Origin: Notospermus geniculatus
Lineage: Eukaryota; Nemertea; Pilidiophora; Heteronemertea; Lineidae
DNA: 64,000 nucleotides
Assembly: GCA_002633025.1 (NCBI GenBank)
Contig: NMRB01000195.1
Coordinates: 283,681-347,680, forward strand
Reading direction: 5' to 3'
Below are positions 35,136-47,964 of the stretch, piece after piece. Positions within the stretch are counted from its first letter, which is position 1, and each line of letters opens with the position of its first letter. A program made the translations under genes and the position numbers. The notes beneath the pieces were generated by a model. That model had not been told where the DNA came from and made no database searches. It saw nothing but the letters and a program-made list of their open reading frames with translations.

Positions 35136-35605
35136 TATAAGCCTACATGTAGGAGTTTCCGAAATGCCATGGGGATTCACGTTCAGCCCTTGGATGCGAT
35201 CTTCAACGCGTTGGCGTTCTTTTTACCATTTACGCCTCGGTCTTCTCGTCGACACCTAGACGTAAAAAAGTCCAAAAGAGTTCCTTTATGAAGACAATAT
35301 CTGTCCTGAGGAGCTGAGTAACTGGGACATCAGAGAACTCCCACGATCAGAATAGGGGTGTGGCAGTGTACATCTTCAGAAGTATTACACGAATAAACTG
35401 AGAGCCGAAGGTTTCAGGGACTTACATCCATGCAAGGCAAGGAATTGGACGTTACCCCTCCTTCGGTGATTCGTATTTTTAAGTTGGCGATCCTAAACTA
35501 AAGGACGCGGGAAGCCCATCGAAAAGGCAAAGGTGACACATGAGTACCAAGAATTTGATCCTAACCTCTCTGATCAAAGAAGACAAGCCAGACTCGCTAT
35601 CATTT

Positions 35606-36175
35606 CTATGGCTCCGCAATCTTTGAATCGCCATCACGATTGAATGATACGCGATCGCTCGTTGATGCGGCTGCACAGTTAACCGCGCATGTATACACAA
35701 CCGAAGTGACGACTACGGGTCCCCCCTCGCCAACCTCGTCTTCCCCAGTGGTCAGCGTCTTGACAGCGCGCACCGCGTCATCCTGCTTTGCGAGGCCGTA
35801 CAACATATTACCTGTCATGCCGATGTCATCCATCTGTATATTGCCGACAAATAAGCTAATGGTCACTCCACGGAAACCATGACAACGGCGGGGAAGCTCA
35901 AATCTTTGTATCATCCACGGCTGGACATCATCCTGAACATGTGTCGTCTGTTGTTTATGAAGAAAGAGAGCGTCTGTCTTCGGCACATGGTCTGGTTGCG
36001 CGTTTCGAGCATGCAGGATGGATGAAGGTCGGCTGATAACAAAAAGTCGATACGGTATTTCTTCGAGAGAAATGTGTGGTACGATGACCTTCCCAGTGAT
36101 GTAACTAGGCCCAGAAGCCATTGGTCTGCCCGTCGAGTGAAAGAGTCCAACACGATTCTGCAGTCGACGTCTCAC
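35606..36175 (-). CDS. Hypothetical 189-codon open frame
   Basis: The longest gap-free frame here that is not KDM4 shadow or simple repeat begins MRRRLQNRVGLFHSTGRPM. It has no recognised domain, clear signal peptide or transmembrane segment. It lies just after the 4-kb duplication, and its tail begins beside the ATCACGATTGAATG stretch at 35632. By rough stop-codon statistics about one frame of this length is expected by chance in 64 kb, so it may be meaningless. A single exon of an unknown gene is the alternative. Confidence 0.2.
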   Translation of the reverse strand: MRRRLQNRVGLFHSTGRPMASGPSYITGKVIVPHISLEEIPYRLFVISRPSSILHARNAQPDHVPKTDALFLHKQQTTHVQDDVQPWMIQRFELPRRCHGFRGVTISLFVGNIQMDDIGMTGNMLYGLAKQDDAVRAVKTLTTGEDEVGEGGPVVVTSVVYTCAVNCAAASTSDRVSFNRDGDSKIAEP

Positions 36176-39048
36176 CTCACGAAATCATCAATCACTAACA
36201 ACAATCTTGCAGTACGCAAATGTGATGTTTGTATGTCAATACACGTACATTTGAGGGCCTTTCACTTTCAGGAGGCATTTTCATTGGCGGCCATCTTGAA
36301 ATCCAATATGGCGGTCATGTGATGTCATCACCGATGCCATCATTCGATTGGATGTACCCGAAAACCTAGGTATAGCCACTTGAATTACGCTTCTGTGTTG
36401 GGTCATCAAAATTTATGGTCAAAAATATGACCCCAGGCTGATCCCTGGCGGCAAAATTGAAAATCAAGATGGCGCCCACCAGGGGGCGTTTTTCCCGTGT
36501 CACCCGTCCTGAAATTAATAAGCATAAAAAATTCTACACCTGAGCCAAATTTCGTGGCTTTATGCCGATTTGCGGAATTTTTACCCTGCTTACAGCCTCG
36601 ACGGATCATCAGGTGCACAAGTAGGCCTCCATGTACAAGAAGATGTAGGCCTATAGGCCTAGTTTACGGGGATCCTTCGCTGCGCCTCACGTCATACTCT
36701 CGCGAGATTCATCTGACAGCGAGAATGTTGTTGACTTGACATCGTTACTTCTCATTTTTCTATCTCCAGATTCAGTTTGGTAGAATCAACAACTCCTGCA
36801 AAACCTGCCAGAAGAAGTCCTCTCAGTAAAGGAAGGGCATGATTGAAATAGGAGCTAACTGGAAGAGTGTAATCACTTTATTAACCACCTTGACACGCCT
36901 GAAGTAATGCTCTTGTTTCGAAGGGGAAATTGAAACTGGAGACATGAAATCCGTTTACCCCGGGCGTGTCGTGTCATCGAGCTTTAAACTATTAAAATTG
37001 AAGTGTGGGACAGTTATGTTATTGTCATGCGTTCTGTAAAATGAGGATCCTTCCGGAGAAAAGTCGCCGGGAATTGACGCATTACTCAAATTAAAGGCAA
37101 CGTGACGAGTGTCGTTTAATTTGAATTTGAAACTTCGTCAGCCATTCTTGAGGACAAACTTATCACCGATTCTAGGTAGCTGAAAAATAATGACAAAGTA
37201 AAAATATGTCTTGTTTGTTTATCTCATGGTAATGATTACACAACAACAGTAGTCGATACAAAACTGATCTCCTGTCATTTGCACTTACATTTGACTTCGA
37301 CATTTTGTCTTTCCATTTCCCATTATCATTGGCACAAAATGTGATAGAATCCATTTTGATGTTTCGTAAAAATTTCAAAAAGTCCAGGATACCTACATGT
37401 CATAATTCACCAAAATCACAAAAATTGATGAAAACGGAGATTCCATCATGGAGAAGACAATGGAGGTTCATGACAAGATGATTTTACTCATTGTTCGATG
37501 ACATGCTGTTTAGTGTCTATATTTCCGTCATGATCACAATTCTTGAAAGGTTATCCATTTTAGAGGACAAATCAGGCTCGAAATGGTCACGTGATCAGAA
37601 AGGATGCGAATCGACGGCTTGAAGGCATATGACGCAAATAAAGCCGTCTGCTTTCCGACCGCTCAAATTCATCTCATTCCACTCATGATCCTCTCTTCAT
37701 TACCCATCACTGGAGGGCGGCGATCAATCTTAACTTTCATCTATCATTCTAATTAAACAGGATTCTGGCTGGACCAAACAAAAGAGGACCGGTCAGGCAA
37801 ATCGCAAGAGCGTTTCTTCGAAATGGAAACGTACACGAACGATTGCGTTCTCAATTGACGGAAACCGATTTCAAGATGGCCGTCATAGCCGCCATCTTGG
37901 ATGAGCACAGTGCCGGTTGTGGAAAGGAACATTCCCTTCAAAAAACACCGACCCTCACAATAATGGCCCCCTTCCACTTCACTACCTCGGTCAGTATAAT
38001 TCATCCAAGCTACCAGTGACGATCGCAACTGCAGTAGGGCATTGTTTGCTGAATGTTGAGCAACCTCACACGTTGAGTGTCGGAAAAGATACCTCTTCTC
38101 GCCCGATCCCCCAAGAAGGCGACAACAAAGCAACAATATCGGAGGCAGTTTGAGGCTGCGGTCAGAAATCAGGAATCGAATGCCTTTGGCCTCTCCCCTT
38201 GACGAAACTCTATTCCCTTTTTTCGGATCACATGAAATTTGAGCTGGTCCCTAAAGTGACCAATTCACAACATTATTTTCAAATCCGTTCACAGTGCCTG
38301 CGCTTCGCTGCATTATAGTTATGAGTAATATCAATTTCTATGACATTAATTTCATTTTGTATGGTTTTACCATTATGCATTATACCCCGGTGTAATTTGC
38401 TGCATTTTATTGGACAAATTCTATGGAACCTTTGGGTGTGCCATGCAAAAATTCCTCGGAATCCGTGTTTGTCTATATGATGGTCCATTTTAGCATCCGT
38501 CCATTTAACTTTTATCCTTTGACATGGTTTATGACACGCTGTATCGGGTACACTGAGTTAGATAACGCCGGCTGCCAGAGAATTAACACGCATTTCATTG
38601 CCAAGGGATCGTTAATGGGTGCAGCCACAACCGCGTGAGTGCAGTTAAATTTATATTGTCTCGTGAATTAAATGGATTCGTTTAATATCGCGGCTCTACT
38701 CAACCCATTAGCGAGTTAAATCAAAACTGGTTTTTGTGTATCTTTAATGTCCCTGTCCACCTCATGATTGCTATGTTGCATTGACGAAAGAGCTTTTAGC
38801 CATTACAAGCCTGTTTTGCATTCCGGGAGCCCACGCTGACGTACTGGATATTTCCGCGTTTAATAAGGTCAATGGTTTCATGCACCTTAATAGCTTGTCG
38901 TTTAAAGATTCCAGTCTCTGCCATATTAGTCAGGTACCTTCATCGAACCGGCATCGATCAATAGAATCGGACAATTTTCCTGACGGACATTCTCTCCTTT
39001 TACATCGGCAGGTTTTCATTTGCCCACAACATCATGATATTTTTTAAA
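36176..39048. other. No gene recognised
   Basis: Nearly 3 kb with no supported exon. Short inverted GGCGGCCATCTTG / ATGGCGGTC and AAGATGGCCGTC..CCGCCATCTTGG motifs occur near 36285-36320 and 37872-37900. Confidence 0.4.
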
Positions 39049-39240
39049 GCCACACTGTACCCAATTCAGAAAGTGCTCACGTTCGCCGACGTTGGTGTAG
39101 TGTAAAATGTACTATGCTCTATAATTTGAATACATGTACATAGATCGAGCTCTGCAAAACTAGGTCTTGATTCTTTGAAGTACGTATCAGGCAGCTGTAC
39201 CTGCACTCTCTCAACACTTTGTAAATACCACAAAATCAAT
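39049..39240 (+). repeat. Dispersed repeat related to 61143-61390
   Basis: Shared strings include CTGTAC(C/T)(G/C)AATTCAGAAA, AATGTACTATGCTCTAT and CTTGATTCTTTGAAGTACG. The family is unknown. Confidence 0.65.
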
Positions 39241-40734
39241 ACAGGGAGGCTTTAAGCATTATGAAGCCGAATCGTTATCACGTATGGTATTTGCAATTTC
39301 GACTTATATCTTCTGCTGAATCTGTTTCTGACGGAGATTACCAGAACGAAACGTATTTTTCCTCGTGTGAAATATTCAAATATTTAGTAGTTCACCATGT
39401 TCAACCAGTTTTTTTCAAAGGAAGTCAAATTCTAAACTCGTGTTTAATTTGTAAAGGAAATTATGCTCCCTGCATACGGGCGCCAGTGGACAGCGGATTG
39501 AAGTGGGTACTTTTCAAATGGTCATTAAGGCGGGATGGGAGGGGGTGATGGGGAATCTTTCATCGCGCTCATTACGAACACCTGCCATTAAAACACCAAT
39601 TGTCTTACCCTTTTAGATTGATTTTTTCGACCTGTTGACATATTGTAGTCTTTCCATCTATTTTAAAATCCTCGAGCCACATGGCAGAGTTGGGATGACG
39701 TAGAATGCAGGTAATTTAACTGGAAATTTGATAAGGTTTGCCAGACATGAAAACAAAGAATGAGTTTCCGAGAAAAAAAATTCCGAGAAAAAAACTAACA
39801 AAATTAAATGATTAAATTTTTTCAACTTCATCAGTGGAAATTTCTTTGAAAAATGCCTCCTACGGCTGATACAGTGGCCTCGGTTATAAATCCTGCGGTG
39901 AAAGTTATGGTGGCACGAAATGCCGCTCCATGCCGATCGGGGCACAATGCGGGAGAGGATTAAAAATAGGTTGAATCCTTTTGTTCGTGAGATCTGTTTT
40001 GATTAACTAACTGCGGGTTGACTGCTGCGGCACAGGAGATCTTTGAAAAGATGACATTATTATGCCAAGAAAGGCGATGGGGATGCCTCTTACGAAGTAA
40101 CGGGCCGACACATTAGTATGGTCCCGCCAGGTAAAATTTCATAGATAAACCCTTGGCCTTATACCACCCTCACGATCCGGACCACGCCCACCCAATAAGC
40201 AGGAAAAAAAGTCGGGTCCCTTCCCTTCAACAAGTCCTGTCCGCCGAACCACATCACGCTTCAGCGCTCCATGATCTGGAACCAAGCAGGTCACTCGCGA
40301 TCCAACCTCTGTCCACCCAACAGTTCATTACTGGCCCTACGACTAGAAACTTTAACATATACAAATAACTTCAGCTGATTTATTGAATTCCAAAGTCTCT
40401 GAGATATTCATGATAGCCCAATTGACCTTGGGAGCAAGTGAAGGACGGCTGTAAGATAGGCGCTCCTTGACGAGACAGTCAGATCGGCTTGTGTTGGAAC
40501 TGAAAAGCAAGTGTCAACTGAGTGATCTCGAATGGTCATTCAAGGCAAGCACCAATATTAATAATGAATTTTAACACTTTTCGTACTTTGTATGACACTG
40601 AGATGTTTCCCAATGTTATATGGATGGATATGAAAATGTGTAATCGTTATCTGTTCATCAAAGTAGGCCTACCGGTTCGCCTCTGGGAGGCTTGAATTGG
40701 CCCATGGTCATCCACGCCTACATGAAGGTATAAT
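39241..40734. other. No gene recognised
   Basis: Spacer. Nothing is supported. Confidence 0.4.
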
Positions 40735-41123
40735 AGACCTTTCCAACAAATAAAAGATGCTGTGGTGGCCACTCATTGTCCAAGCATGATATAACACTAC
40801 CAAACGCATCCTCTCAGACATTTAAAGGGAGTTTAAGAAATCAAACGATAAACGTTAACTTTATGACAACGTTATTTTTTGTACCGAAAATGCAATATAT
40901 AATCTGGTAAATTCGCAGTATGAAAAATAACGTTGTCGTAAAATTAACGTTTATCGTTTGATTTTTAAAACTCCCTATTGATTTTACCTAAGCTTTTGTG
41001 TACATGGTTGCTAAGACCAGGTTATCGTGCCAGCGGCCATTGAATGGTATTTTCTGACGTCATACATGGACATGTATGACGTCAGTGAGAACTGTCAGAC
41101 CGCCATCTTTGTTGGAAAGGTCT
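40735..41123. mobile_element. 389-bp inverted-repeat element, AGACCTTTCCAACAAA ends, with nested MITE
   Basis: TIRs AGACCTTTCCAACAAA and TTTGTTGGAAAGGTCT. Family members are at 62675-63058 and, cut by the window edge, at 63885-64000. A second inverted repeat (GGGAGTTTAA.. at 40827 to ..ACTCCC at 40975) is nested inside. It contains the double-CRE palindrome at 41054-41085. Confidence 0.75.
41054..41085. promoter_or_regulatory. Perfect palindrome with two CRE octamers
   Basis: 15-bp arms CTGACGTCATACATG and its inverse around GA. Each arm holds TGACGTCA, the consensus site for CREB/ATF factors. It may simply be MITE structure. Binding is inferred only. Confidence 0.5.
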
Positions 41124-41705
41124 ACCCACAGACATGACATGATATGAAGGACGTTGCTAATAAATAGGCCTACATGTACCTATGTTTCATAACGTTAATT
41201 TTTCCATCTTTAAAGGGCTACAATACATTGTGTTTCCATATTCTAGTGGACATGGCGCTTTTTGAAGTACAATGTGGATTTTGTTGTGAAGAATGTCAAA
41301 ACATTACTCCAGTGACATGAGAGAGCCGTATTTAATGACTCGGCAGTGACACTGCACTTTTCACGAACCAACACTTTGCATCATAGGCTAGGGAAACCGG
41401 TACATGAAGTACCCTTTCAATCACTTGTGAAAGCAGAGGTCCGACAAGTTTTATTAATAAGGCTAAAACCTATCACGTGATTGAAACCTTCCTCAACAAC
41501 TCTGCAAACACTTGGTCAGTTATATGATACCCGAGACATGGCCATGATCATTGCTGGTACTGTCCTAGCTTTCAAAACTTCGTATCAGCCACTTCATATT
41601 AAAAATTTGTCAACGTCAACCCTTGGCCAGCCGATATTAATCATTTTGGGGTCATATGTCTTGTCCGTGACTGGGTTTTAGACTGTTACCCAATAGAATT
41701 TCGAC
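41124..41705. other. No gene recognised
   Basis: Spacer. Confidence 0.4.
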
Positions 41706-42085
41706 CCTTTTCCTGTCTCTGTCTTCCGGGAGACCAAATTGGCTGCACTTCTTGTTGTTATTACACTTTGTTTCCCTTTAAAATTTAGTTCCTACATCAG
41801 TCACATATGTATATCGTGGCGCTACTAGTCCGGCTGACGGGCTAGCTCTAGTCGCACATCCCTTTTCCTGTCTCTGTCTTCCGGGAGACCAAATTGGCTG
41901 CACTTCTTGTTGTTATTACACTTTGTTTTCCTTTACATTTTAACGACAACAACCAATCGTGTAGAAAACATGGAACGTCCAACAGAACGATCTGCACTTG
42001 TTGTTATTGCACTTTGTTTTCCTTTACATTTTAACGACAACAACCAATCGTGTAGAAAACAAGGAACGTCCAACGGAACGATGAT
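41706..42085 (+). repeat. Local direct repeats at the start of the 6-kb duplication
   Basis: A segment starting CCCTTTTCCTGTCTCTGTC occurs at 41706 and 41865. A unit of about 93 bp (GCACTT.TTGTTATT..CGTCCAAC.GAACGAT) is repeated in tandem at 41900-41992 and 41993-42085. The 93-bp pair recurs at 47982-48165. Confidence 0.75.
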
Positions 42086-45000
42086 GCATAAGCCTAGATA
42101 ATAAAAAAAGTTTGCCGCGTGTATGATACTATGGAACAATTTTTTGTGTTGTTTCACTATTTTCAGATGCATGATGTGTACACAACCTCTGGCTTCTGAT
42201 CACCTCTGTCAGATGAATGTTTTTTTCCGGGAAGCGAAAGAACCAAAAGCTGCTGAAGCAAAAGAACGAGACGATTTTTTTCGGGATCTTTTGGCCGAAT
42301 GCGTCAAAAAGAACATCCCACAGAATTTACAATAGCATAAAAAGTAGTCGTACCCTCTTTGTTTGTCACTTCAAGAAAAAAATCATGGTGCCTTTTTTAT
42401 TGGTCTATAGAAGACCTCCTATGCATTTCTAAATATTTTAGTATCACCTATTACTTTTTTCTCTGAGGAAGTTACGTCTAGCTTTCTCATTCGGTCTGTC
42501 AACCTGACAACTTGGTTCATCACTTATTCTTCTGAACACATTTTTTATTACGAAAAAAGTCGCAACAGGTCGCAAAGTGACTCAAACTAAACGTCATTTA
42601 CTGATAGGCAGTGTTACATGTACGATTCACAGTCCCGTTGTTGTCGTCGTTATAGGATATGAAACATGAAACCACTCGCCTGCCTCGCCCACCCCCCGCA
42701 CGGCCTTGAAGTCTCATCTCAAATCTTTCATGGTGTGCTGTTGGTAACGAGCTTTAGCAATTGATAGCGAATTCTAATCGTTGAAATACAAAACGTTTAC
42801 GTTACTCCTTCTCCTGAGAGCTTAAACAAATACAACTGAAATAGTCCAGCAAAATGCAGAGGGAGTCCTCAGCGTCGATTCCGTGTTTATTCTTTTGACT
42901 CGCTGCATGTTAATTAAGGACTTTGTTAATGATGTTTACATAAATAAATAAATGTTTACATCTATAACAGCATTTGGAAAATGGTCTGATTTCGTTTTCA
43001 CGGAGTTGGATGAGCATTGCTGGTGAGTTCACACGGAATATTTCGTTAGATTGGCGTACTTTAAAGTATGGGCTAGGATCATGCAAGTTGGCATGGACCC
43101 GAAACGTTCAGCAATCCCTTCAATGTGTGTTTACTATGGTGGAATTGAAGTCACGATTTCCATATCGTCTGCTCAATGTTTACCTATATTTCACACTCCT
43201 CTGCAGTTAACGGGATGAAATATGAACGCTCCCATCGACTCGCCTGGCCACTCGGGAACATCTACCACATTCCCGGTGGTCAGTGTGAGCGCCGTATTCA
43301 TCATTTCGACGACCCCCGCCATCTTGACTTTTTACGGAGATTTCCTGCGTGCGCACTTATCTGGTAAGCAAACCTAAACACGTGATTGGTGCAAAACACG
43401 AATCTGCCTGTCAATCAAATAGTCTTGCACCAAAGAAATCCGATAGCAACCAAGATGGCGGAAAATCTAATACCAAGATGGCGGAGGCCCGTCCAAAGTA
43501 TGAATACGTTGAACACGTAGCTGTAAAATGATAGTAGTAGTTTTTATTCTGCCCCCTCGTGGCGTACGTTGAACTGGCGAGATGAAAATGTCTGCCAATA
43601 CATGCGAAATCATCTTTCACGAGACTTTCATCCGTCATCCAATCACATCGACTCATTGCTGTCTTACCGGGCCTGTTGTTGTCAACATCCAATCATATCC
43701 GTTCTTTTTTAACTATGTACAAATAGTTGATCAACATTGTCAGTGGTCTCTGTACTTGTACCCGAGGGATAATTTCGAGGAAAAAACCGATATCAAATAG
43801 TTCACAAGTAAGCCATATGCGTACAGGTTTAATTTCTGTTTAATCACATCCCTCTGAGTACTTGGCCCGGTTTAGGTAGGATATATCATGCCACTTACGG
43901 TCACTTGTACATATATTGGTAAAATTATCGACAGAAAACCGCCATAACCCAGACAGAACATATGCTAAATTGGCAAAGTCCATGGCATTTGAATTAAACA
44001 TCTAATCAACAGCTTGTGTATTTGATACCGTGCAAAGTGCTTTCAGTAACACAAGACAAAATGTTGGTGAACATCATCTACACATGAATGTACATAACCT
44101 TAAGTCTTGTAAGAGTGGCAAGTGCGTTTCATTTCAAGGTGAACCCTTACCAGCACACGCTACCGTCGCCAATTTCATGACTTGTTTCCTCTTCAGCTGA
44201 AATGGATATTGAACTCCTAGCAATCAGTTGATATAACGGAGGTTACGTGTTTTTGAAAAATTGCCATTTCTCTCCACCATATTCATCTTTGTAATCGTAT
44301 AATTAAAGCAAATATCAGCCATCTGTCGTTTTCATGCTATCGGCCCTTCTCGGAGTATAAAACCGAGTCATTTTCTCTGAAAATAATCTAACTCCGATAT
44401 GACTGTGATATGGCAATGTCGATTGAAGCACTAAACGCACTTGAAAGGTATTTCAATACTTATCTGGTATGTCGAGAGAGAGGGTGACTGTACATGGAAT
44501 GAAATGAAAATGTTGGGGTTTGAAGACGGTTAACCATTTCTCCTCAAAAACAGGTCCTGGCAGCGTGGCCCAGGGTCTTCGGTAGATCATGGATTACACT
44601 GACCATGGTCTCAAATCAGACACCTGCAACAGCAGCATCGGACGTTCTGGTTGAGCTATGCCCGACTGAGAAACGCTCTAATGAACGATCGCCCTTCTGA
44701 CGTAATTTGTTCATGAGTGGCATCGAATTAAAATCATTTTCATTACAAAACTACATAAAAATAAAAAAGAAATGAAGATTTTCGATGGGAAAGGAGGGAA
44801 GGATAGTTTTTTAAGAGCAGGTAAATGAACTGTCGCCGAAAAAACTACAGAAGGGCCATGTTCGTAAAGGGCCAATGCACAGGAACTTTCCATGTATTTG
44901 TCCACGTTGCACACGGGTAGGACTTCCGCCCTTTACGAATATTGCCCTAATGACTTGTAGTTGAAAAAGAACGGACGTGGAAGAAAAGTAGCGGGACATT

Positions 45001-46560
45001 CCGCATATAAAACTGTAAAATGAACTTCTGCTTCCTTGGCAGTGCCACATTTATACCTACAGACCAAGCCCGATAGTGCCACGTGTACCTCCAGACCAAA
45101 CCCGACGCAGACCACTTTCCCAATGACATGATGTCAAGTGCATATTGGATTGCATCTCGCCATCGAATCTGGATACAATTCAACCGGTTCAATTCAAAAT
45201 TGCCACCACTTCGCTCCAATGTTATATTACAATGGACAAAGGACTTGCTTCTCTTGAAGCTTTCGTATATTTCAGACTTACATCGCCAACTGCTTGAGCG
45301 GCTTTCAGCGTCCACTTCAATGCTTTGTAAATAGCAAGGTCAAGAAAAATCTGATTACTGGTGTTAAAGCTTGGCCTCGAGTTCCATTTGGCCAGGCTGA
45401 AAGTATAAAGGAAGTCAATTGGACAATTCAATAGTCTAAGACAAGAAATTCAAACGTTCTATACTTCTGTCGATAGAAAGGGTTTCAAAGCGTCCTCGGG
45501 ATGGGAGCCACGTTCACCATGGTGGGGATGGCCATACGAGTTGCCCTTGCATTTTGAAAGAAAAGTATATGGTATATGGCCAAATCCTTTCCTAAGAGAA
45601 GATGAAAATAGAAGCCTTACCTAGAATGCACGGTTGAAACAAACCCCAACACGATCGATGTTGAGTGAAGCAAAGGGTGTTACAGAAAACGAATACTTTA
45701 CAAGGATTTTTTACCCATTGAGACATTTTTTTCTGAAGCGCCCTGTAGGCCTACCAAGGGTGCATGACTACCAGCCAAGGGAATTTTATGCCCTCACCTG
45801 TTTCGCACTTGGCATTGTTCTTTGATTTGGCAAACCCGAACAATAGAAGGATTATAGACTTTTTAATCCATCTGCTATTGTCCGGGTAGTTATCTAACTC
45901 TGCCCTGACCTGGCCACGGGAAGGTCTGCTGGGAAGGCCAAGGAAGAATGAGCAAAAGAAAACAAGAGATTCGGTCAGCATCGGCCTATTGAGTCGGGCA
46001 GCAGGCCTATTAAATTTCTATTGAAACAGGAGTGGCCCGCTTGGTCCGATGCCGAAGATTTTGTACGGAGTTACATAATACGGTGCGGGTAACCATTGAG
46101 GTTCAACCATGCCCAGGCCTTGGGAAAGGTTCATTTCGGCGCGTCTTCTTGGTCATACATCTCACGGAGCGTCTCTGTGGAATATACGTGAGGAAATTCA
46201 AATGCTTGGAGTACATTTACACTATTCAGACGTACTCGCGTTGATGTATGGCGTCTGTCGTTTTAGGAAAGATTTGAGACGCAAACAGGTTGGGACTCTT
46301 GATAAACATATCGAGACCGTAGACAACCGTCCTCTGGAAATGCGCCCTTCGTTGAAACAGACGATGGAAGAAGATCAACTTGTCTCTCAAGAAGAAGATG
46401 CCACGTGTGAGTAAACCTTCTCTCGCCAGTCCAGGTCCAGCATTCAGTCATTCTCTCTCAAGGAAACACCCTCTGTGGGTCAATCCACACGGCCACGTGC
46501 TACTGTTGAAGTACTCATCATTGGTCGATAACGCCGGCAAGTATATGTTCATGCTTGGAC

Positions 46561-46988
46561 CAATAGACAGTTTGCGAAATTCGCGGCCGCCATTTTTTTT
46601 ATCGACTTGGCCGAATTTTCGAACTTTTTCAAATATGATTCGAATATATTTTATTAGCTGCTTGCTTGCTAAAATATCTTTATGCAATTCTAGTGGCTTA
46701 CTGTATGTCCTTTCGTTTTTTGAACGCCTCTGACAGTGCAAAATCTCATTGAAAAAACCCAAGCAACGGCAAAGTCACCAAAAAAGATGGCGGCCGCTAA
46801 TTTCGCAAGCTGTCTATAGACATACTGCGAAAGTCGGCCATGACAGGTCAGAAGGGGAAAAGAAATCTGGGCCTAGCCTAGTGCATTGTACAGACGGTAA
46901 GCACAGGAGCGAACTGTACAAATGCACTGGGCCAAGGTTTGTTTACCCCTTCTGACCTGTCATGGCCGACTTTCGCAGGATGTCTATG
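46561..46988. mobile_element. Inverted-repeat element split by a hAT-like MITE (copy A)
   Basis: TIRs begin CAATAGACATACTGCGAAAG and, inverted at the right, CCATAGACATCCTGCGAAAG. Arms extend about 65 bp. The intact form is at 52907-53082. In copy A the left TIR is interrupted at 46568. Confidence 0.75.
46568..46812. mobile_element. 245-bp hAT-like MITE, present only in copy A
   Basis: Ends CAGTTTGCGAAATTCGCGGC and inverse CAGCTTGCGAAATTAGCGGC, flanked by CCAATAGA and TCTATAGA (6 of 8 match). Copy B reads straight through as CCAATAGACATACTG. CAG..CTG ends with an 8-bp TSD fit hAT. Confidence 0.8.
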
Positions 46989-47877
46989 GGCTCTCGTCTT
47001 GCCAAGACGCTATGCCTGAGACTATGAGAGCGTTCACTATGGGCTATCCATTCTGCAAAAGGGGACGTGAGATGTGGAGGTCAACTGAAGGGGGGGGGGG
47101 GTAGTCGTTTTTAAAATGAATGTCAGACTGCTGAACCTGGACATTTTGTTATTGCCTTGCTTTTAGATTTTCGTTGCGTTGCCTTTATTGCTAATTAATT
47201 TCTTCCCAATAAAAACCCCCTAAAAACAAAAAAGCGGAATTTACTGCAAACTTAACTGTTGGTCATCAAACTTTTCAAACACTTCTTTTTTCTTGGTGGC
47301 AAGCAAAAACCGACTGAGGAGTTGAGAGTCAACAAACTTGATTCTGATCTGTAAAATGAGAAACCGACTGAGGAGTTGAGCGTCAACAAACTTGATTCTT
47401 ATCTGAAAAATTCTTTTTTTTTCATTACGACAACTAAAGACTGGTATGTTGTTGGTGCTTTCCTGTGGATAACAGTTGATTCCGTTTAACGACAGCCTCG
47501 AACTCGACATTCGGTTTCACTTGCTTTGCGCTTGTGGAACCTCCACGGAAGGCCTGTTAACAAAACTTAACCATCATCTGTGTAGTCTAAAACGCCATCT
47601 CACCCGCTGTTACTTTCAAGTGCGTCTGTCAGCTTGAATACACGACATTCCCCAACTTTTCCCCAAGACATTCACCCGACAGTTCTCAAGATCTTGCAAG
47701 CGATCTCAGACCACGGTACTCATTTCGTACGGTCACGATCGTTCCTTTTTTCTTCCCCAAAGCTCTTTTCATCTCCTGTCCAAACGCCATTCTCCTTGGC
47801 GTCAAAATTGCACGTTTTCCAAACCAATCATCCAGTAATTTAATGTTTACTTTCATCTGGTCAAGATCGTCTGCGCA

Positions 47878-47964
47878 CAGATCAGGTCTGTAATTTTACA
47901 GAACCGTCCTGGGGACTCTGCTGCACAGATTTTCTGTAAAATCTTCTGTTATTTCTAACAGTGC
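47878..47964. other. 87-bp junction between the two 6-kb copies
   Basis: Unique sequence with small inverted CTGTAA / TTACAG motifs. It contains no N, so the join is at least contiguous in the reads or contig. Confidence 0.6.

Larger units (their letters stand above)
31161..35548 (+). repeat. About 4.4-kb tandem duplication, unit 2
   Basis: Second unit, starting at TATTTGCTGTTGTGACATG. It carries two insertions absent from unit 1: 31269-31868 and 34891-35135. The tRNA-like SINE recurs at about 32492-32555. Confidence 0.85.
41883..47877 (+). repeat. About 6.1-kb tandem duplication, copy A
   Basis: It runs from GGGAGACCAAATTGGCTG to GATCGTCTGCGC and is collinear with 47965-53990 at a start offset of 6082 bp. 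Differences by eye are roughly a few per hundred bases plus indels. Short open frames are shared, but indels break their frames between copies, so none is called a gene. Confidence 0.9.

Noticed and set aside
44947-45315. 122-codon minus frame, conserved in the second 6-kb copy
   Set aside because: The copies are near-identical throughout, so shared openness is not evidence of selection; copy B is broken by the 140-bp MITE. No known domain.
46109-46414. 101-codon plus frame, seemingly repeated near 52.4 kb
   Set aside because: A four-base and a one-base indel in the second copy shift the frame, so there is no sign of coding constraint.
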